Assembly: GCF_963662255.1 (NCBI RefSeq)
Contig: NC_085049.1
Span: forward strand, 60,435,158-60,499,157
Length of the DNA: 64,000 nt
Source: Cinclus cinclus
Taxonomy: Eukaryota; Chordata; Aves; Passeriformes; Cinclidae
Direction of reading: 5' to 3'
Shown: piece after piece, positions 1 to 13,138 of the stretch
How positions within the stretch are numbered: the stretch's first letter is position 1
How the letters are laid out: every line of letters begins with the position of its first letter
The notes under the pieces: model-generated
Seen by the model: the letters and a program-made list of their open reading frames with translations, nothing else
The model's database searches: none
Told to the model about the DNA's origin: nothing
Position numbers and translations under genes: made by a program

Positions 1-764
1 TTAATTCACTTTAGTTCAATTTTCTTCTAAGGGTTGCTTTAATTTGGAAGAACTGTGTCCATTCAAGGCTAATGTGATTTAATGAATTCATGCTAAACTC
101 ACAATTTAAGTTAATTTGGATTAATTTTCCCAACTGTTTCTCAGCAGACAACCCTTAAGACATAGTAAAAATGGCAAAGAAATCTTGAACAGTCCTGCTT
201 GTGATGCAGTTCTAAACTGGAAAGCAGATTTTCTGACTGCAGAAGTCCTGAAGAAACATCTGGCCATGTCTAACATGCTTCTCCCTGGGGAGGAGCTGAG
301 GAGGGTGCAAGCTCCCAGGCCCAGTGTCCCAGCTGTTCTCTGGTGTTCTCCTTTCCTACCGTGTGGGCCAAGCAGAGCAGCCTGGTTGATATCCTTGTTT
401 GGAAAGAGTGTTAGTGCTGTCCCACGGGAAGGTGGGCTCTGTGGGACAACCTGTTCTGAAAGGTGGAGTTGGGTGTGCTTTGTGAATAGCATTTGGCAGG
501 AGATCCAGGGGAGTGCAGGCTGTTTGGCTGTGTGCTACCTGCACATAGAAAAAAAGACCTTATTTTAATTCCCTGTACCGCACACCATTGCTTATGCTTG
601 CCAGCTTCTAGGAAAGAAAACGCAGTTCCCTGTAATGCTGTTCTAAGGGGTTTACAGCTCAGCTGTGACGGGAGGTATTATTTCTGTCACCGCTATTAGT
701 TGGCGCATCTTTATTTGCCTCTTTCTGGCTGGCACATGGTGGGTGGGAAATGTGTGAGCCCTAA

Positions 765-980
765 TCTATCGGGCTTGCGAAGGTGCACAGAGGGTCACTG
801 CTGGCAGCCCTGGCCGTGGAGGGCAGCGGCAGGAGGATTTAGCGGGGTAGAGCACGGAGCGCAGCGCGGCTGCTGCGGGAAGGGACCGTGATGCCGTGGC
901 TCTGCACGTTGCCATGGAAACAAAGCTGGAATCCTTAATCGGGATGCGTGTGGACGTGAACCCACCGTCTGCTGTCCTTT
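765..980. promoter_or_regulatory. CpG-dense block with RFX X-box-like palindrome
   Basis: Roughly eighteen CpG dinucleotides fall in about 215 bp, in contrast to the CpG-poor sequence on both sides. Inside it, GTTGCCATGGAAAC at 908-921 is one base from the symmetric RFX X-box (GTTGCCATGGCAAC). CpG clustering suggests a sequence kept unmethylated in the germ line, such as an enhancer or alternative promoter. There is no TATA box or evident exon. The sequence composition is seen directly; function is inferred. Confidence 0.45.
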
Positions 981-3771
981 TGGCCTCACCTCCCGCTGCC
1001 CCAGTCCCAGCGTGGTTGAGACTGTCCTGTGCCAAGTGGGTGGGAGGGGAGCTGGTGTGGAGGGAGCCTGTGGGTCTGAGGGTGCAGAATGGTCCAAGGA
1101 GAAAAGGTTAAAAGTTGTTCCCTGGGTCCCGGGAGTGGAAAACACCTCCGTTGAGGTGGTGGGGGCAAAGGGAGCCTGAGGAGCAGGCAGCAAGGGTAAG
1201 TCTTCCGTGGCAGCTGTGGTGGGAAGCGCTCTGAGATGTTGGGGTGTCTAGACACTGCAAGAAGGGAGTGAGTCTTGAGAAGGTCATCGCTACATGGCAT
1301 CATGTGTACATACATACATGGCACCTTAGATAGCACCCAACAGGCGAGCTCCAAGAATGGTACAATTGTATCATCACAAATTTTGTTTAGGGACCATACT
1401 GAAACCACTTTGCAGCTTCAAGGACCCAAGGCAGTACTTCTGCAAGTTGTTGCTGTACCTTACTGTCTTTCTAGGTTATTCAGGTTAGCTCTGGCATTTC
1501 TGAGGTAGGGGTGTGGCATTATACAATATAGACATGGTTCTGAGAAGTCTGAAAATGTGAGGAGGCTGTTGCTGGGGAATTAAAGGAATTGCATAGTGCA
1601 CTTAAAACAAGCTTATGCAAAAATGTGTGAGCAGAGAGATCTCACTGAATTTATTCCCTCTGCACTGTGAGCATCAGTTGAGAAGAAAAATTTGCTAAAT
1701 GAAAATCTTTTCAGTTGTAGTACCTAGCTCAATCAATATCTAGAGGAGAGCATTTCAGGGAAACCTAGAAGCTGTAGCAAAAGCTCTTGACACCTCAAGA
1801 GGCAATAATCTGCCTTCTGAATCCATAAAGACTGCAAGATAACTGATAAACTCTGAGGAAGTGGTTTGGTGCAAGCTGTAGGATGAAAGGTGTCGCCCAC
1901 TTGCAGTCCTGAAAAATCCCCTACCAAGATTCACCATCTATGGTGATATGTCCATATCCCAGCAGGAAGGATTATGACCAGCCTGCTTAAAGTCCTCCTG
2001 ACGCTTCTGTCTGAAATGCTGTTCAAGTTTAGACTGTAAACTTTCACAGCATCACTGTGCCCTGTTAAAATACTGCTGTCAGGGTTCCCAGAGAACTGAG
2101 GACTTCCTTTGTCCAAGTCCAAGATTCACAACTGACTTTGTGTAAGGAAGCAAACTGCCCTGAGAAGGACTGAGTCCTACACTGGGAGACCTTGTATAAT
2201 TAATCTCTCTTGAAACAGACGTGCTGGTGCTTATGGAGGGAAATGAAAATCTTCTGGGGACCCAAAAATTGATGTATAGCAATGAAACGCACAAATAACC
2301 AATGGGCTGTGCAAAGCCCCCCTGCCTCCTCCCCCCTCCCCCCCCAAAGATAACTGAAGGGGAACGCACAACCCATGATTTAGGATCCTTAGACCTTTAT
2401 ATAGGAATAGAATATGGACATTGTAAAACATACAAATATGTAAAAATGTTGCTTGCTTTTTCTTCCTTGGATATCCTGGAGTTACAGTATAAAGAGAGAT
2501 TCTGTAGGCAGGCCAGTGAGGGATACATGGAAAGTCCATGTTTTTCCACTGATGAATAGAGAGGTTCATCCATAGTCTAGTGCAGAATGCACAGGAAGCC
2601 TGACCATATTTTCACTTCCATTTAGAAACTATGATAACACTATGAAGTTACTGGGTTTAGCCTGAGGAGCAAAAGCACAGAGATCTACTGTCAGCCCTTA
2701 GAAACTGCTGGGTGACATAACGAGAGCAGCTGGACACCAAATGAGCTGTACAACACTAGGTTGATGTTTTCCATGCAGTGTGCTTCGTTCACTGAGCTTG
2801 CCCAGTCTGCAAGGCTGCATGCCTTGAAGAGCACCGACACCAAGATAATAAACATACATTGTTCTTCAACCCTGCTCCTTCTACTCTTAGCACACAGAAG
2901 AGGAGAATGTCCTCTGAGATAGAGGGTGTACAGCTACTGCTGCAGGCTCCTACGCAGTGCAGACAAATGCCTAGTGTAGGGATGTACACATCCTGAAGGC
3001 ACTGAGGTAATGAAAATGTTGAGCTCCTTGCACTAGCCACCACTCTTGAAGGAAATTTTTTTTTCATCTCAGTACTTCTCACGAGGAAATATTCAGAAGT
3101 TTTATATGAAAAAGAGAAAAAAACTCCCTTCCTACTGGCAAAAAAATTATCTTGAAACTAGATGACCAGAGTGATGTCTTTGTATCAGCTTTCGGGATTG
3201 CTTAGCTGCACCCTGAAATAAACCTTCCTGTGGCTAAACCCTACCCAGAAATATTCCCTCTTATGACCTACCTAAAGAAAAAGGTATTTTTGTTTTTATT
3301 TTTTAACACAGATCTTCTTGATGTATATTAGTTACATGACTACTTGCCTCTGTGGAAGGTGAGTCCTGAAGGACTGTATTGTCACAAAGATTTAAGTCTG
3401 TTAAAAGTATGTCTTGGGTGTTTTCACCCAAGGTTTCACCCAGGGTTTGAAGGCATCTGTCTTCCTCTGGGCTGTGACCAGGGCTGTGTAGTGAAGCAGC
3501 CTGTGTAAACGCTGGCTTCTCTCTGAGAACACTAACCAGAGGCTTAATTAGCTCTGAATTCATGTATGGTGATGCAGACACTGCTCTTCAGTAAGTCTGG
3601 GCTGCACCACCACCTGATTTCATAGGGATCATTGTCAAATGCTAATCCACTTTGGGTGCTGCCAGCCTGCAGTGGAGTGTAGCTCATCTCATACTGGAGA
3701 TGAGACGCTTTGCCTGTCTTGAGACATCCTGCCTGGAATTGCCTTTGTGCACATGAACATGTGTATGTCTA

Positions 3772-3784
3772 TACACACACACAC
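3772..3784. repeat. Short (AC)n microsatellite
   Basis: Six AC units follow a TGTGTATGTCTAT stretch, so the surroundings are alternating purine-pyrimidine. The tract is short and probably stable. Confidence 0.75.
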
Positions 3785-6199
3785 CTGCATGCAGTGAGAA
3801 ACCAGGAGTGCAGGAAGACAGAAAGTGGCTTGGAGTGATACAAAGAGGAAGTTAAGACAAAACACTACAGCCCATGGTTCTTTCCTTGCAGCCAGTGCAG
3901 TGCTGGACATGACCCTTTGTTTTCTCCCCTCGTATGGTCATTTGTTCATCTTTTGTCACAGGCCCTGGCCAGGTGGTGCTCAAAATGAATAGCTCATTTT
4001 TCCCCTGCTTGCTGTGGCCCCTGCTGATGCTTCCATCTACTTTCCACCCCCCCATCATGCTGGAGTGTGTGGTTAAGAAAGAGGACAGACAGGAGATGCC
4101 AGAAAACAAGACACATGAGCTTTGCCTTTGAATCAGTCAAAGAGTTATTTCCATACCTAACACATCTCACTCTGGCTTTTATTCTCTTAGATGCTTTTAC
4201 TGTTATTTTTAATGACCAGCAGAGGCAAATTCTTTTGCTGCTCTATCATTCCTTTTCTTTGCTGTGTTGATCCTTGACAGAAATCTCAGTGTCTCATGTG
4301 CGTGTGTGATCTTGAAAAAGATATGGCAGTTCAGTCTCAGCCTTGGGTTTGGTTTAAAAAAGTACAAAGCCTAATATAGATAGAAAAATTTGAATTCAAG
4401 TACAAAATGTATCTTATTTATTATGCTGCTGCTTTCAAGTTATGTCAAGGGCATTTTGAATATATAGATATATATTAATGTGCAGGTAAGTATAGAAAGA
4501 ACCTGAATTCAATTATGTGCTTCGGCACAGAGTGAAGCTGACTGGAAATGGGCTTCTTGACTTTCATTGTCCAAGCAAAAAAAATACACAAAACTGAAAC
4601 TTGTATCACCCTTATTGCAAAGTCAGGCAGACCAATTCCCATTTTCAGATCCTCTTCATCAAATCCTGAGGAGTGTAAATGTTCACGTGCTTAGATCATG
4701 GAAGTGGATAGAATGGTCCTTGCAGCACCAATCACTGTTGCAACTGTGAATATTAAGTACTTCAGGAACTGTGGGGAAGATTTCAGGCTCTAGCTCTACA
4801 GGTCTCCTGTGGTCTCCAGTCTTTTACCAAGAACAACTTCCAATTCCTCTGAGTTCAGAAATGGCTGTTCTGTCAATAGAGAGTTTGCCATAATTTCTGC
4901 CTCAGTCTCATAACAACAAGAGCTGTGAAAAACAGCTATTAATCATCAGGGCAAAGAAAAGGAATGGAAGAGCTATGATCCCAAACAAAAATAATAGAAA
5001 AAAAATGCAGCAGCTGTGGATTTGGCAGAAGATGCCACATATGTTTGGATGGGCATATGTGCATGCAGGAGACTACATGTATTTGTGAGTGTTTTTATCT
5101 GTAAAGCTGTAGAAAACTTTCTATTGAGTTTTTGAGACTTAATAGATGGGAGCTCAAGAAGATTTGAGAAGGGAACTTCTTTCCTGTCTAAAATCTGTGC
5201 AAATAACTCCATTGGTCTCAGAGTTTCCAGTGGGGATGAGGAGAATCAATAATCATTTAAAACTTTGTGAATCAATTCGATAAGCAAGACAGACATGACA
5301 GCAGCTCCCCAACAGGGGCACTCCTCACTGGTTGGTTAGGAAGGAGAGCTGGGTGGAGAGAAGGTAGGTGCAGTTTTCATTCATCCTGGAACACAAGAAG
5401 TAACTATGTCCAAAGCCAGCTCTAATGGGCATCAGGTCTTTAATCATATTGAAATCCTTAGTATTTCAGCCAAGGACTCTCACAACACAGTTCAGTGATA
5501 CAGGAACTTTCCAAAGCAGGGAACTTGTCCAGAGGCCTGGTCCAATGGGTCAGGGATCCATCTTTTCCTCAGACTTGGAGAGTCCCCAGCTAGACCTAAT
5601 ATCAAAATAAGGGTCAACAGGATGGTGCAGGCTGGGATTTGAACTAGTTAGCTCTCCTGATTTGGCAAGTCTACTGGACACGAGCTGGAGCTTCCACACA
5701 GTGCTGATGAACAGATGCCTGAGGGCCAGTGCATGGTTTCTGTGCCTCCTGTTGCCTGGTGCAGACGTACACATTCTGTGCTAATGAGACAGCTGCTTGC
5801 CAGCAGCATGTCCAAACAAAAATGGAACAGCATACTGTTTATTCATTTTATGCCCAGATTATTTCATCCTGTTCTGAACGTATAAGGCAGGGGTAAAATT
5901 TCTCTTAAAAGCACACAGAGCTGCCTTCTTGCCTGGTATACAGAGCAACGATTTGACACTCGTCCTGTCCCAGCCCTTGCTGTAAAACACATGTTGAAGT
6001 GAACTGAGGCGAGTTGGGTTTGGGAGATTTCAAGGCAAGAAGGAGCTGTACTCTGAGCGAGCAGCACCTCCTTTCCAAAGTGATGGAATCTGATCTGGAG
6101 GGTGCGGTGGAGAGAATCGTGGGTACTCAGGGTCTCAGAAAGCTGTGAGTGTGAAATGGCTGACTGCTTACTCGCAAGCTCAGGAGGAGAAAAGGTGGG

Positions 6200-6560
6200 C
6201 TCCCTTCTTTCCGAACGGCCCCTCTGTCCCTCTCCCATCCCGAGCATCTCTGCAGTCCCAGCAGGCTGCCGGGGGATGAGCCCCGCGCTGTGACTTGGGT
6301 CGTGACGCACAGCCCCAGTCTTCGCAGCTCCTGCGCTGAAAGGCCGTGCCTCCCGTGCCGTGCCGGGCCGTGATGTGCTGTGCCCCCTGTACCGTGCCCC
6401 CCGTGCCGTGCCATTCCGTGCCGTGCCGTGCCACAGCGCTGGCGGTGCGCTGCCTCTCGGCGGGATGCCCGCGGTCCGGAGTTTGCGGCATTCGGTGCGC
6501 GCTGTTGTCAAGGAAACTTCACCGCCGAACTGGGACCACGGCCGTGGGGCAGTGGTTTCC
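6200..6560. promoter_or_regulatory. Intronic CpG island
   Basis: A block of about 350 bp carries several dozen CpGs by eye and is strongly GC-rich, then breaks abruptly into a pyrimidine and T-rich tract at about 6567-6602. It contains the GTGCC minisatellite and, near its right edge, the X-box-like GTTGTCAAGGAAAC at 6504-6517. It qualifies as a CpG island by appearance. It could be an alternative or antisense promoter, or simply a GC-rich minisatellite expansion. Confidence 0.5.
6343..6432. repeat. GTGCC-type minisatellite
   Basis: About 90 bp are dominated by the pentamer GTGCC/CCGTG, with runs of two to three perfect units separated by imperfect ones (CCCGTGCCGTGCC and CCGTGCCGTGCCGTGCC). 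It sits inside the CpG island and generates repetitive open frames on both strands. Array length is likely to vary between individuals. Confidence 0.8.
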
Positions 6561-9500
6561 ACCTCTGTCTCTCTCTTTCTTTTTTCTTTTTCTTTTTTTT
6601 TTAATTTATTTTAAAATTTCTTTTTCCTTTGGGATATATTCAGAATATCAGTTATGACTCTCTTAGAGAAGAGGCAGGCAGGTATGAGGTAATGGGAAAT
6701 CTGGAGTCTGTGCAATCTAGTCAGATCTCGGCTCTTGGTTTTGTACATTTGCTGAAGAGCTTTCCTGTTTTAAGTGAGCATTTTGTTTTTCCTTCGAGTA
6801 ACAGAATTGCCCGTTTGCTGCTGTCCAGGATGGATGAGGCTGAAGCCTTTTATTGCTCCTTGCCTTAAGGAAAGCAGAGGGCACATCTACACAGACTTTG
6901 CATGCAGCTGCTCACTCATTTGTACTCTGAGGCAAGCCAACTCTGATCCAAATAATATGAAAACTACATAATGTGTTAAAAATTATCTAAACTGGTTTAT
7001 AATACCAGTCTACTAGAAAAGATTAAATCCTGTTACAGTATTACTTTAAACTGACTGCCTTACTTCAGCTGCTGTCTGTCTATCCTGGAGTATAGGTAGA
7101 GCCAACTCCACTCGGTCCATAAAGGCTGACTAGACCTTAGCCTCATCAGGACTGCAGGTGTCATCTGTTAGGGCAGATAAAACATCTAACAGCTTAGCCT
7201 ACAGAAGGTTAATTATTAAATAAGCCAGGCAGAATTTGAGAGAAAGGGGGTGTCACTACTTTATCAGAGAAGAAGAATAGAGGCACTTAACACCTCCTGA
7301 CCTGTCCACAGCTGGATCATAGTGAGAAGAGATCTTAAGCTCCTAAGAGGATCAGAGGGCATTGGATGCAATGCTGAACTTCCAGGACTTATCTAAATTG
7401 ACTCTGTGAACCTTTGGAGGTTCAGCTCATATGAAGGTTTGCTCATAACAACAGACCAAAGGTATACTTGATGAAATGAGAGAGCAGTTAATTTAGAAAC
7501 AGTAAGAAGAGATAGTATTTCACCCAAGATAGTTGATTTAAGAAATTTATTCAATGACATTTTGCCAAATACTGTGACTGGACTTTTTAAAAAGTGCTGG
7601 ATAGTTTTATGGCTGCTATTGATTAATAAGGCTATACCAATGACATCCCATTCAGCTTACAGTCAAAATTCAGTCCTTAGTCTGGAGGGTAAGACAGCCA
7701 GAAAAGAAGAGCCAGGAAAACACCATGATGTAATCAGATAGATGAGTAATGGGGCAGTCTGACTTTGATTTGTTTTGGGCTGGCAATGTCAAGATATTAA
7801 GCCAGCCTAGTGGGCTTCTCTAAGTTGGGACAGGGAAACTGGTCCTGGGCTGTCCAAACTGCCTGCATGCTATAACGTCACCTGGTGGGTGGAATCTACT
7901 CAGCATGGCCAGTGCTCTAATCTGTCCATGTACTTTTGTCAAACAAGGAAATACACACCTACGGAGGTGAAAATGGAAATGTAACAGACCTGGTGGGTAA
8001 ACTGTTTGTCCTGGCAGCTTGCTAACTGCCATTTCTCCTCTGTGGAAAAATGCTGGCATCCATGTATGATGCTCTAAGAAGCTGGTACAACATACCATCA
8101 TTTATTAACCTGCTTTTACCAGTCATTGTTTATGAAATTCACAAATTTTACACCCTCTCCTTAGCCAAACAACTGAATTTCTCGAAGTTGTGTGTATCAG
8201 ACACTGGCCTTGGTGTTTGCCTCTTTCATCTTTTTAATTAGCTGCATGTGATATAGAGTGAAACAATACCAAGATCAAGATTACAGAATCTAGGTTATCT
8301 TGTGTTTCCTCTGTTGCAAAGTCTTTGAACAAATTATTTCTGCAGACCCAAAAGTGGAAATCACTTAGCTGTTTTCAGCCCTTGAGTCATCTTTAATTGG
8401 AGGCCTTTTTGTTGCAGCTCTCAGAAACTTCTTGGTGCTGGAGCACTTGGACTGTTGCCCCTGGGTTAGGGCTCTGCAGCAGATCTGTTGCCCCTGCTAC
8501 AGAAAGATTCATGTCCAATCCATGACTGGGATCTGTGTATATGATGAAACTTATATGTGTAGTAATGTCATTATAATGTGAATTTGGTATATTTGTTATC
8601 ATTTACCAAGGCAATAATTGAACTGTGCCAACAATTCTCGATTCTTCATTGCAATTACTAGCCATCAGGGATTGTGGCTTCCAGAGAAGACCTGGAGGGT
8701 CAACAACTATTCTCCTAATTAATTTATCACAGTGTATCTGTCTGCCTTTTTATCAGTGGCAACGTTGAACTGGGTCTCTAGCTATCACTCATCCACCAAT
8801 TTTGTAACCAGTTGTAACCATCAACTCTGAGCTATGTATCCTTCTGTCAAATAAGTCTAGTGTGTTCAGTAATTATTACAAGAACAAGGGAGGGAACTGA
8901 TAAATGATATGGTTATATAAACCACATTTGTTCATCTAACAAATTTGAACTTCCCTCTGATGCCACATTTCCAAGGCAGCTTGGAGGATTTTCACTAAGA
9001 ATGGTCCACTCATCAGTGAATCAGAACATGGGAAAAGGATTGCAGGAGGTCATCTGCCATACAAGTGAAAATAATTAGTAACCCAGGGAACCAATTTCAG
9101 TAAAACAGGAAAGTTTTGAAATCCTATTAAATAGTATAAACTAGGCAGAGTCATTAGGAAATGACATATTCCAATGTGCTCCAACTTTATGTTAAATAGG
9201 TTTTGCTGTGAATGTATTTGTAGTAATCTGAGTGTGTACATGTGTGTGAGATGCAGATATTCTGTTTCAGATGCCAATTCCACCAGGAGAACATAATATT
9301 AGGTCTGTAGTCTCCCCATGTTCAGCATAGTCCCTACTGCAAGCATTCAAGAAAGGACTAACACAGCATGATACAGCACGTAATATAAAAGCCAGAGTTT
9401 TATTGTATTGAGTTGTTGAAAACTAAATAAAAAAATTAAATTTAAAGAGCAAAAACCAAATAGACAGAGGATCCTGACTGTAGGCTAGCCTGAGGCAGTA

Positions 9501-12500
9501 ATGGATTTGTGGTAGGATAAGCAGAAGTAAATGAACACTTAAGCAACAAAGATCCTGATTTCCTGTCAGATATGTTATAACAAACGGGACTCAGACATAT
9601 ATGAAACTTAATTATTAGACATTGAACTGTTGTGGCATTTTCTACCATGAGCAGTAAAACTCCCAGTGAATCAAGTATCCCACCAGGACTGTGAAAAATA
9701 GGTACACAGTGGTGTCTCAGTTTTGAAGGATAGAAATACATAGGCAGGGAAATGAAAACCTGTGTTTTCCCAGAAATTATTTGGTTCTTGCTCACTCCTT
9801 TCCCCCTTTCTCCCCCACCCCTGCAAATTGTGTGTTAAACAGGACTGAAATCTAAACAAGAGGCAGTGCTGTGTGATCTGGCTGTTGGTCATAGAGTAAT
9901 TTTGCAAATCAAGACTGTGCTAAAGATTCATAAAGAGCTTTTCTTCTAGATCAGGAAAATAAGAGGGCTTTGGAAAGTGACAGTGGCCTGAGTCATTAGG
10001 ACCTGATAGGATCCCTTCTGCGAGCTGGAAAGGAAGGGCAGAACCCAGTTGTTAAATTATGGCTGTGCAGGAAGCCTAATGAAGCAGCAAATGGGGTTAA
10101 ATATACAGATGTTCCCAAAAGCCTAATAAAAAGGGGGCTACTAGCTTGGCAGCACAAATTGCATTTGTCCTGCACCTGTGTGGACACAGAAGAGTAGGGC
10201 ATTTGCAATGACATGGTGTATTTCTCAAAATCCTGGAAGCAAACAGGTGCTCTGAACTTGCTCCTTCCTCAGATTCCTTGTGCACAACTTGACACACTTT
10301 GCCTTTGTGGGGTCTGGCACTTTGACTGAAGCTAAAGGAGCTTGCCACCTGTGGCAAAAATGTGTTTGTGGACCAGCCACCACAGCGGGGAGCACAGAAC
10401 CAGATTACATTCAGGTAGGCTGCACAGAGGAAACATAGCATGCTGATCTCCTCACTTGCCAAGTCACCATTCAACACCATGGCTCAGTGGAAGGCTGGCC
10501 AGTTCCTCACCATGAGTGGACCACTGCAACTGTTTTTGGGGATCTTTCATTCCCTGCTTTGTGGATGATTCCCCAGTCTGCCCCCTGCCAAGAAGCAGTT
10601 TTGCTCTGGATTGTAAGATGCTGTTTGTAAGGCAATAATTGTATTTGTTTGCCTGGGGAATCTAGAGTGCCTGTTAGGAACTAACTTGTGAGAAAAGCTC
10701 CCTGGAGACCTCTCCTGCCACATCTGAGGTAAATGGCTCATTAAATGGCAGTGATTGGTTTCAAATGGTGCAGCTGGAGGAGGGCTCTTGGGAGAGTCAC
10801 CTGCAGCCTTGATAAGGACTCACATCTTCAGTGAGGTGTGGGTCAGACCTGGCCTGGTCTGAAGAAGTTAGAAGCACTGGTGATATCACTTGGTTGTTCT
10901 CTAAACCTTGTCCTACCTCTGCAAACCCTCTTCCATCCACCTAGGAACTCACTAGCCACCAGTCTCCAAGAAGAGTCTTCATGGTGAGTGTGTTCTGTAC
11001 CTTTACCGTGTGGAATCCAGCCTTCTTATTTGAAGGGTTAAACGTGCAGGAGGAGGAGGCAATACTTGTCCCAGCATCTGCAAACTTGGAGCAGATTTTC
11101 TGTGGGAAGCCATCTGTCAGCTGGGGAGTAGTGCTGTGTCAATTGATCAGCTCCACCTCCAGCTCAGCTCTGCAAACTACAGATCCCTGACCTTGTAGGT
11201 GACAGTGGGGGAGTACTGGGATCTCTGGAAGCTTTGAGATCCTGTAGTGGAGCCTCTGCTCTTTCAGACTGTGTGAGGGACACCCTGCAGCATCTTGCTG
11301 TCTCTTGCAGCAGGTAGCGATGGAAAGCTTGAGCTTGCAGGTGAAGGGGCTGCAGGAGAAAAAGAAGCTTTTTCCTCTAGCCAGGGGGTTTTACTTTATG
11401 TGGATGATGTGCAGTGTAAGGGACTTCTGATTAAAACTTGACCTATGCCTATCCCAGACTTAACTTCGTCTCCCAGTGGCAATGCTGAACTGTGTTTTGG
11501 CTGTTTCAAGGTAAAAAAAGAAGGTGGAAAGTATGAAATTTCTTTAGGAGAAAAATAGGAACTTATAATGTTCTGTAAAAAGCTCACAGTGTCTGGAAGG
11601 GTAAAATACTCTTTTTTTGGTTTTAGACTGTAATAAAACAATAATGATTCTATAGGGTATACATGTGTAAAAATGGTAAATCCACCTTTGATCTATCTCC
11701 TAATTTAAAAACTTTCACTGTGACACTACAGTGAGGTCAAATTCATACTCTGATAGCCCCACTGTTTCGTATCAGTTCAGCTCCTTCTCTTTTTTCCTCA
11801 ACTTTTCATCACACATGCCCAAAAACAAGATTTGGAAGAAAATTGTAGATTTTGGACATTTTTCTTAGTTTGCTTTTTGTCCACTCAAAAAGGCAGTGAC
11901 TGAGATTTCCATCCAACTCTATCAGCAATTCTCATGATTTATTATGAGAGGGACACTTTCTTCTCTACTATTGACTGTCCTTCCTTCTTCACTCCTCTCT
12001 GAGTGCTGAGTTGCTTAGGGAATGAAGAACATTTGGCTACTGGGGTGATTAAGTGCCAAGAGACATTTTGGCAAACCAAAATCTGGACTGGCTTGCACCT
12101 CCTTAATGCTCTCATTTTGAATATAAGTTGCCCCTTCTTGCTGCTTCTGTAATAGAAATGCCAACAGTTGCTCTAGAGCAATTATTGCATTCACAGACAA
12201 GTGGCCTGTGGTGTTTGATTTAAAGTGGGGTGCTTCCATTTCTCAGTGTAGTGGGATTGTTTCGCTGGGTTGTGGTAAAGCTATCTATTTGGTGTATTGA
12301 TTTTTGATGTTCTGATACACCCTTGTTAGTGAGGAGCTCTGAATTTTCTCCCTGAGTCTTTTGGGGCTGAATTCCCTTCGACAGTTAGGTGGTGCACTCA
12401 TGTGGAACAAACTGTCAGCAGGCATTTTAGCTTGACCCTGTTTAAATCACTGGGATGGCATTACCTCCTGCACCTTGCTATCATGCCCACTAACTCCTGA

Positions 12501-13080
12501 GACTGTGTGTATGTAGCCTTGAAATAGTAGTGGATTTACCATCTTTTGTCCCCTGTTTGTCACTGAAGAAACAACCAGACAAGACTTCCAGATGCTGTGT
12601 GTCAAATGTTCCTGCAATTCAATAACCAGACCCTTCAGATCTTGGACTCTCTGCTGGAAATGGTGAAAAATTGCAGTCAATTCACAGGCTCTTATGCCTA
12701 AGTGTAGAAATGGTCTTGTTAAACTTAATATAAAAATAAATACTAGTCATTGGTGTAGCTGTCTTGCCTTTTCATGTTGCACAAGTCTTCGCACTCTAGC
12801 ATTCAGTTTGCTACAAGTGGCTTTCAAAGGCACAGTACAATGAAGGGTGTTGGAGATGCTTGTTCAGGAGTTTTTCAGATTCTGGCAGATGCTGTGACAA
12901 TAGTTTAATTTTTCCTCTGTCTTTTCTAATTTTCTGCATAAGCTTCAGAGACAAAGTATCTTTTTATTTGAAGAGTAAGTTCTTTTCCTGAGCACAGTTC
13001 AGAGAGAAGGGAGTGAATTCCAGTGATAAAAAATATAAGATGTTTTCCATGTATTGAGCACCTCCAGTTGCTGCTCCTGC

Positions 13081-13138
13081 TTTTTTTTTTTTTTTTTTTT
13101 TTTTTTGTTGTTGGTTTTGTTTTTTGTTTTTTTTTTTT
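13081..13138. repeat. T-rich low-complexity tract (26-T run plus GTTTT repeats)
   Basis: Twenty-six consecutive T residues are followed by TTG/TTTTG units and another ten-T run. It could be a microsatellite or the reversed A tail of an old minus-strand insertion, but no retrocopy body is visible beside it. Confidence 0.85.

Noticed and set aside
795..1193. Proline-rich 132-codon minus-strand frame beside the CpG cluster
   Set aside because: Open because the DNA is GC-rich; overlapping frames on both strands are equally open, which argues against coding.
5580..5690. B-box-like GTTCAAATCCC on the minus strand (near 5634-5650), suggesting a tRNA or SINE
   Set aside because: No A box at proper spacing and no tRNA fold or known SINE body around it.
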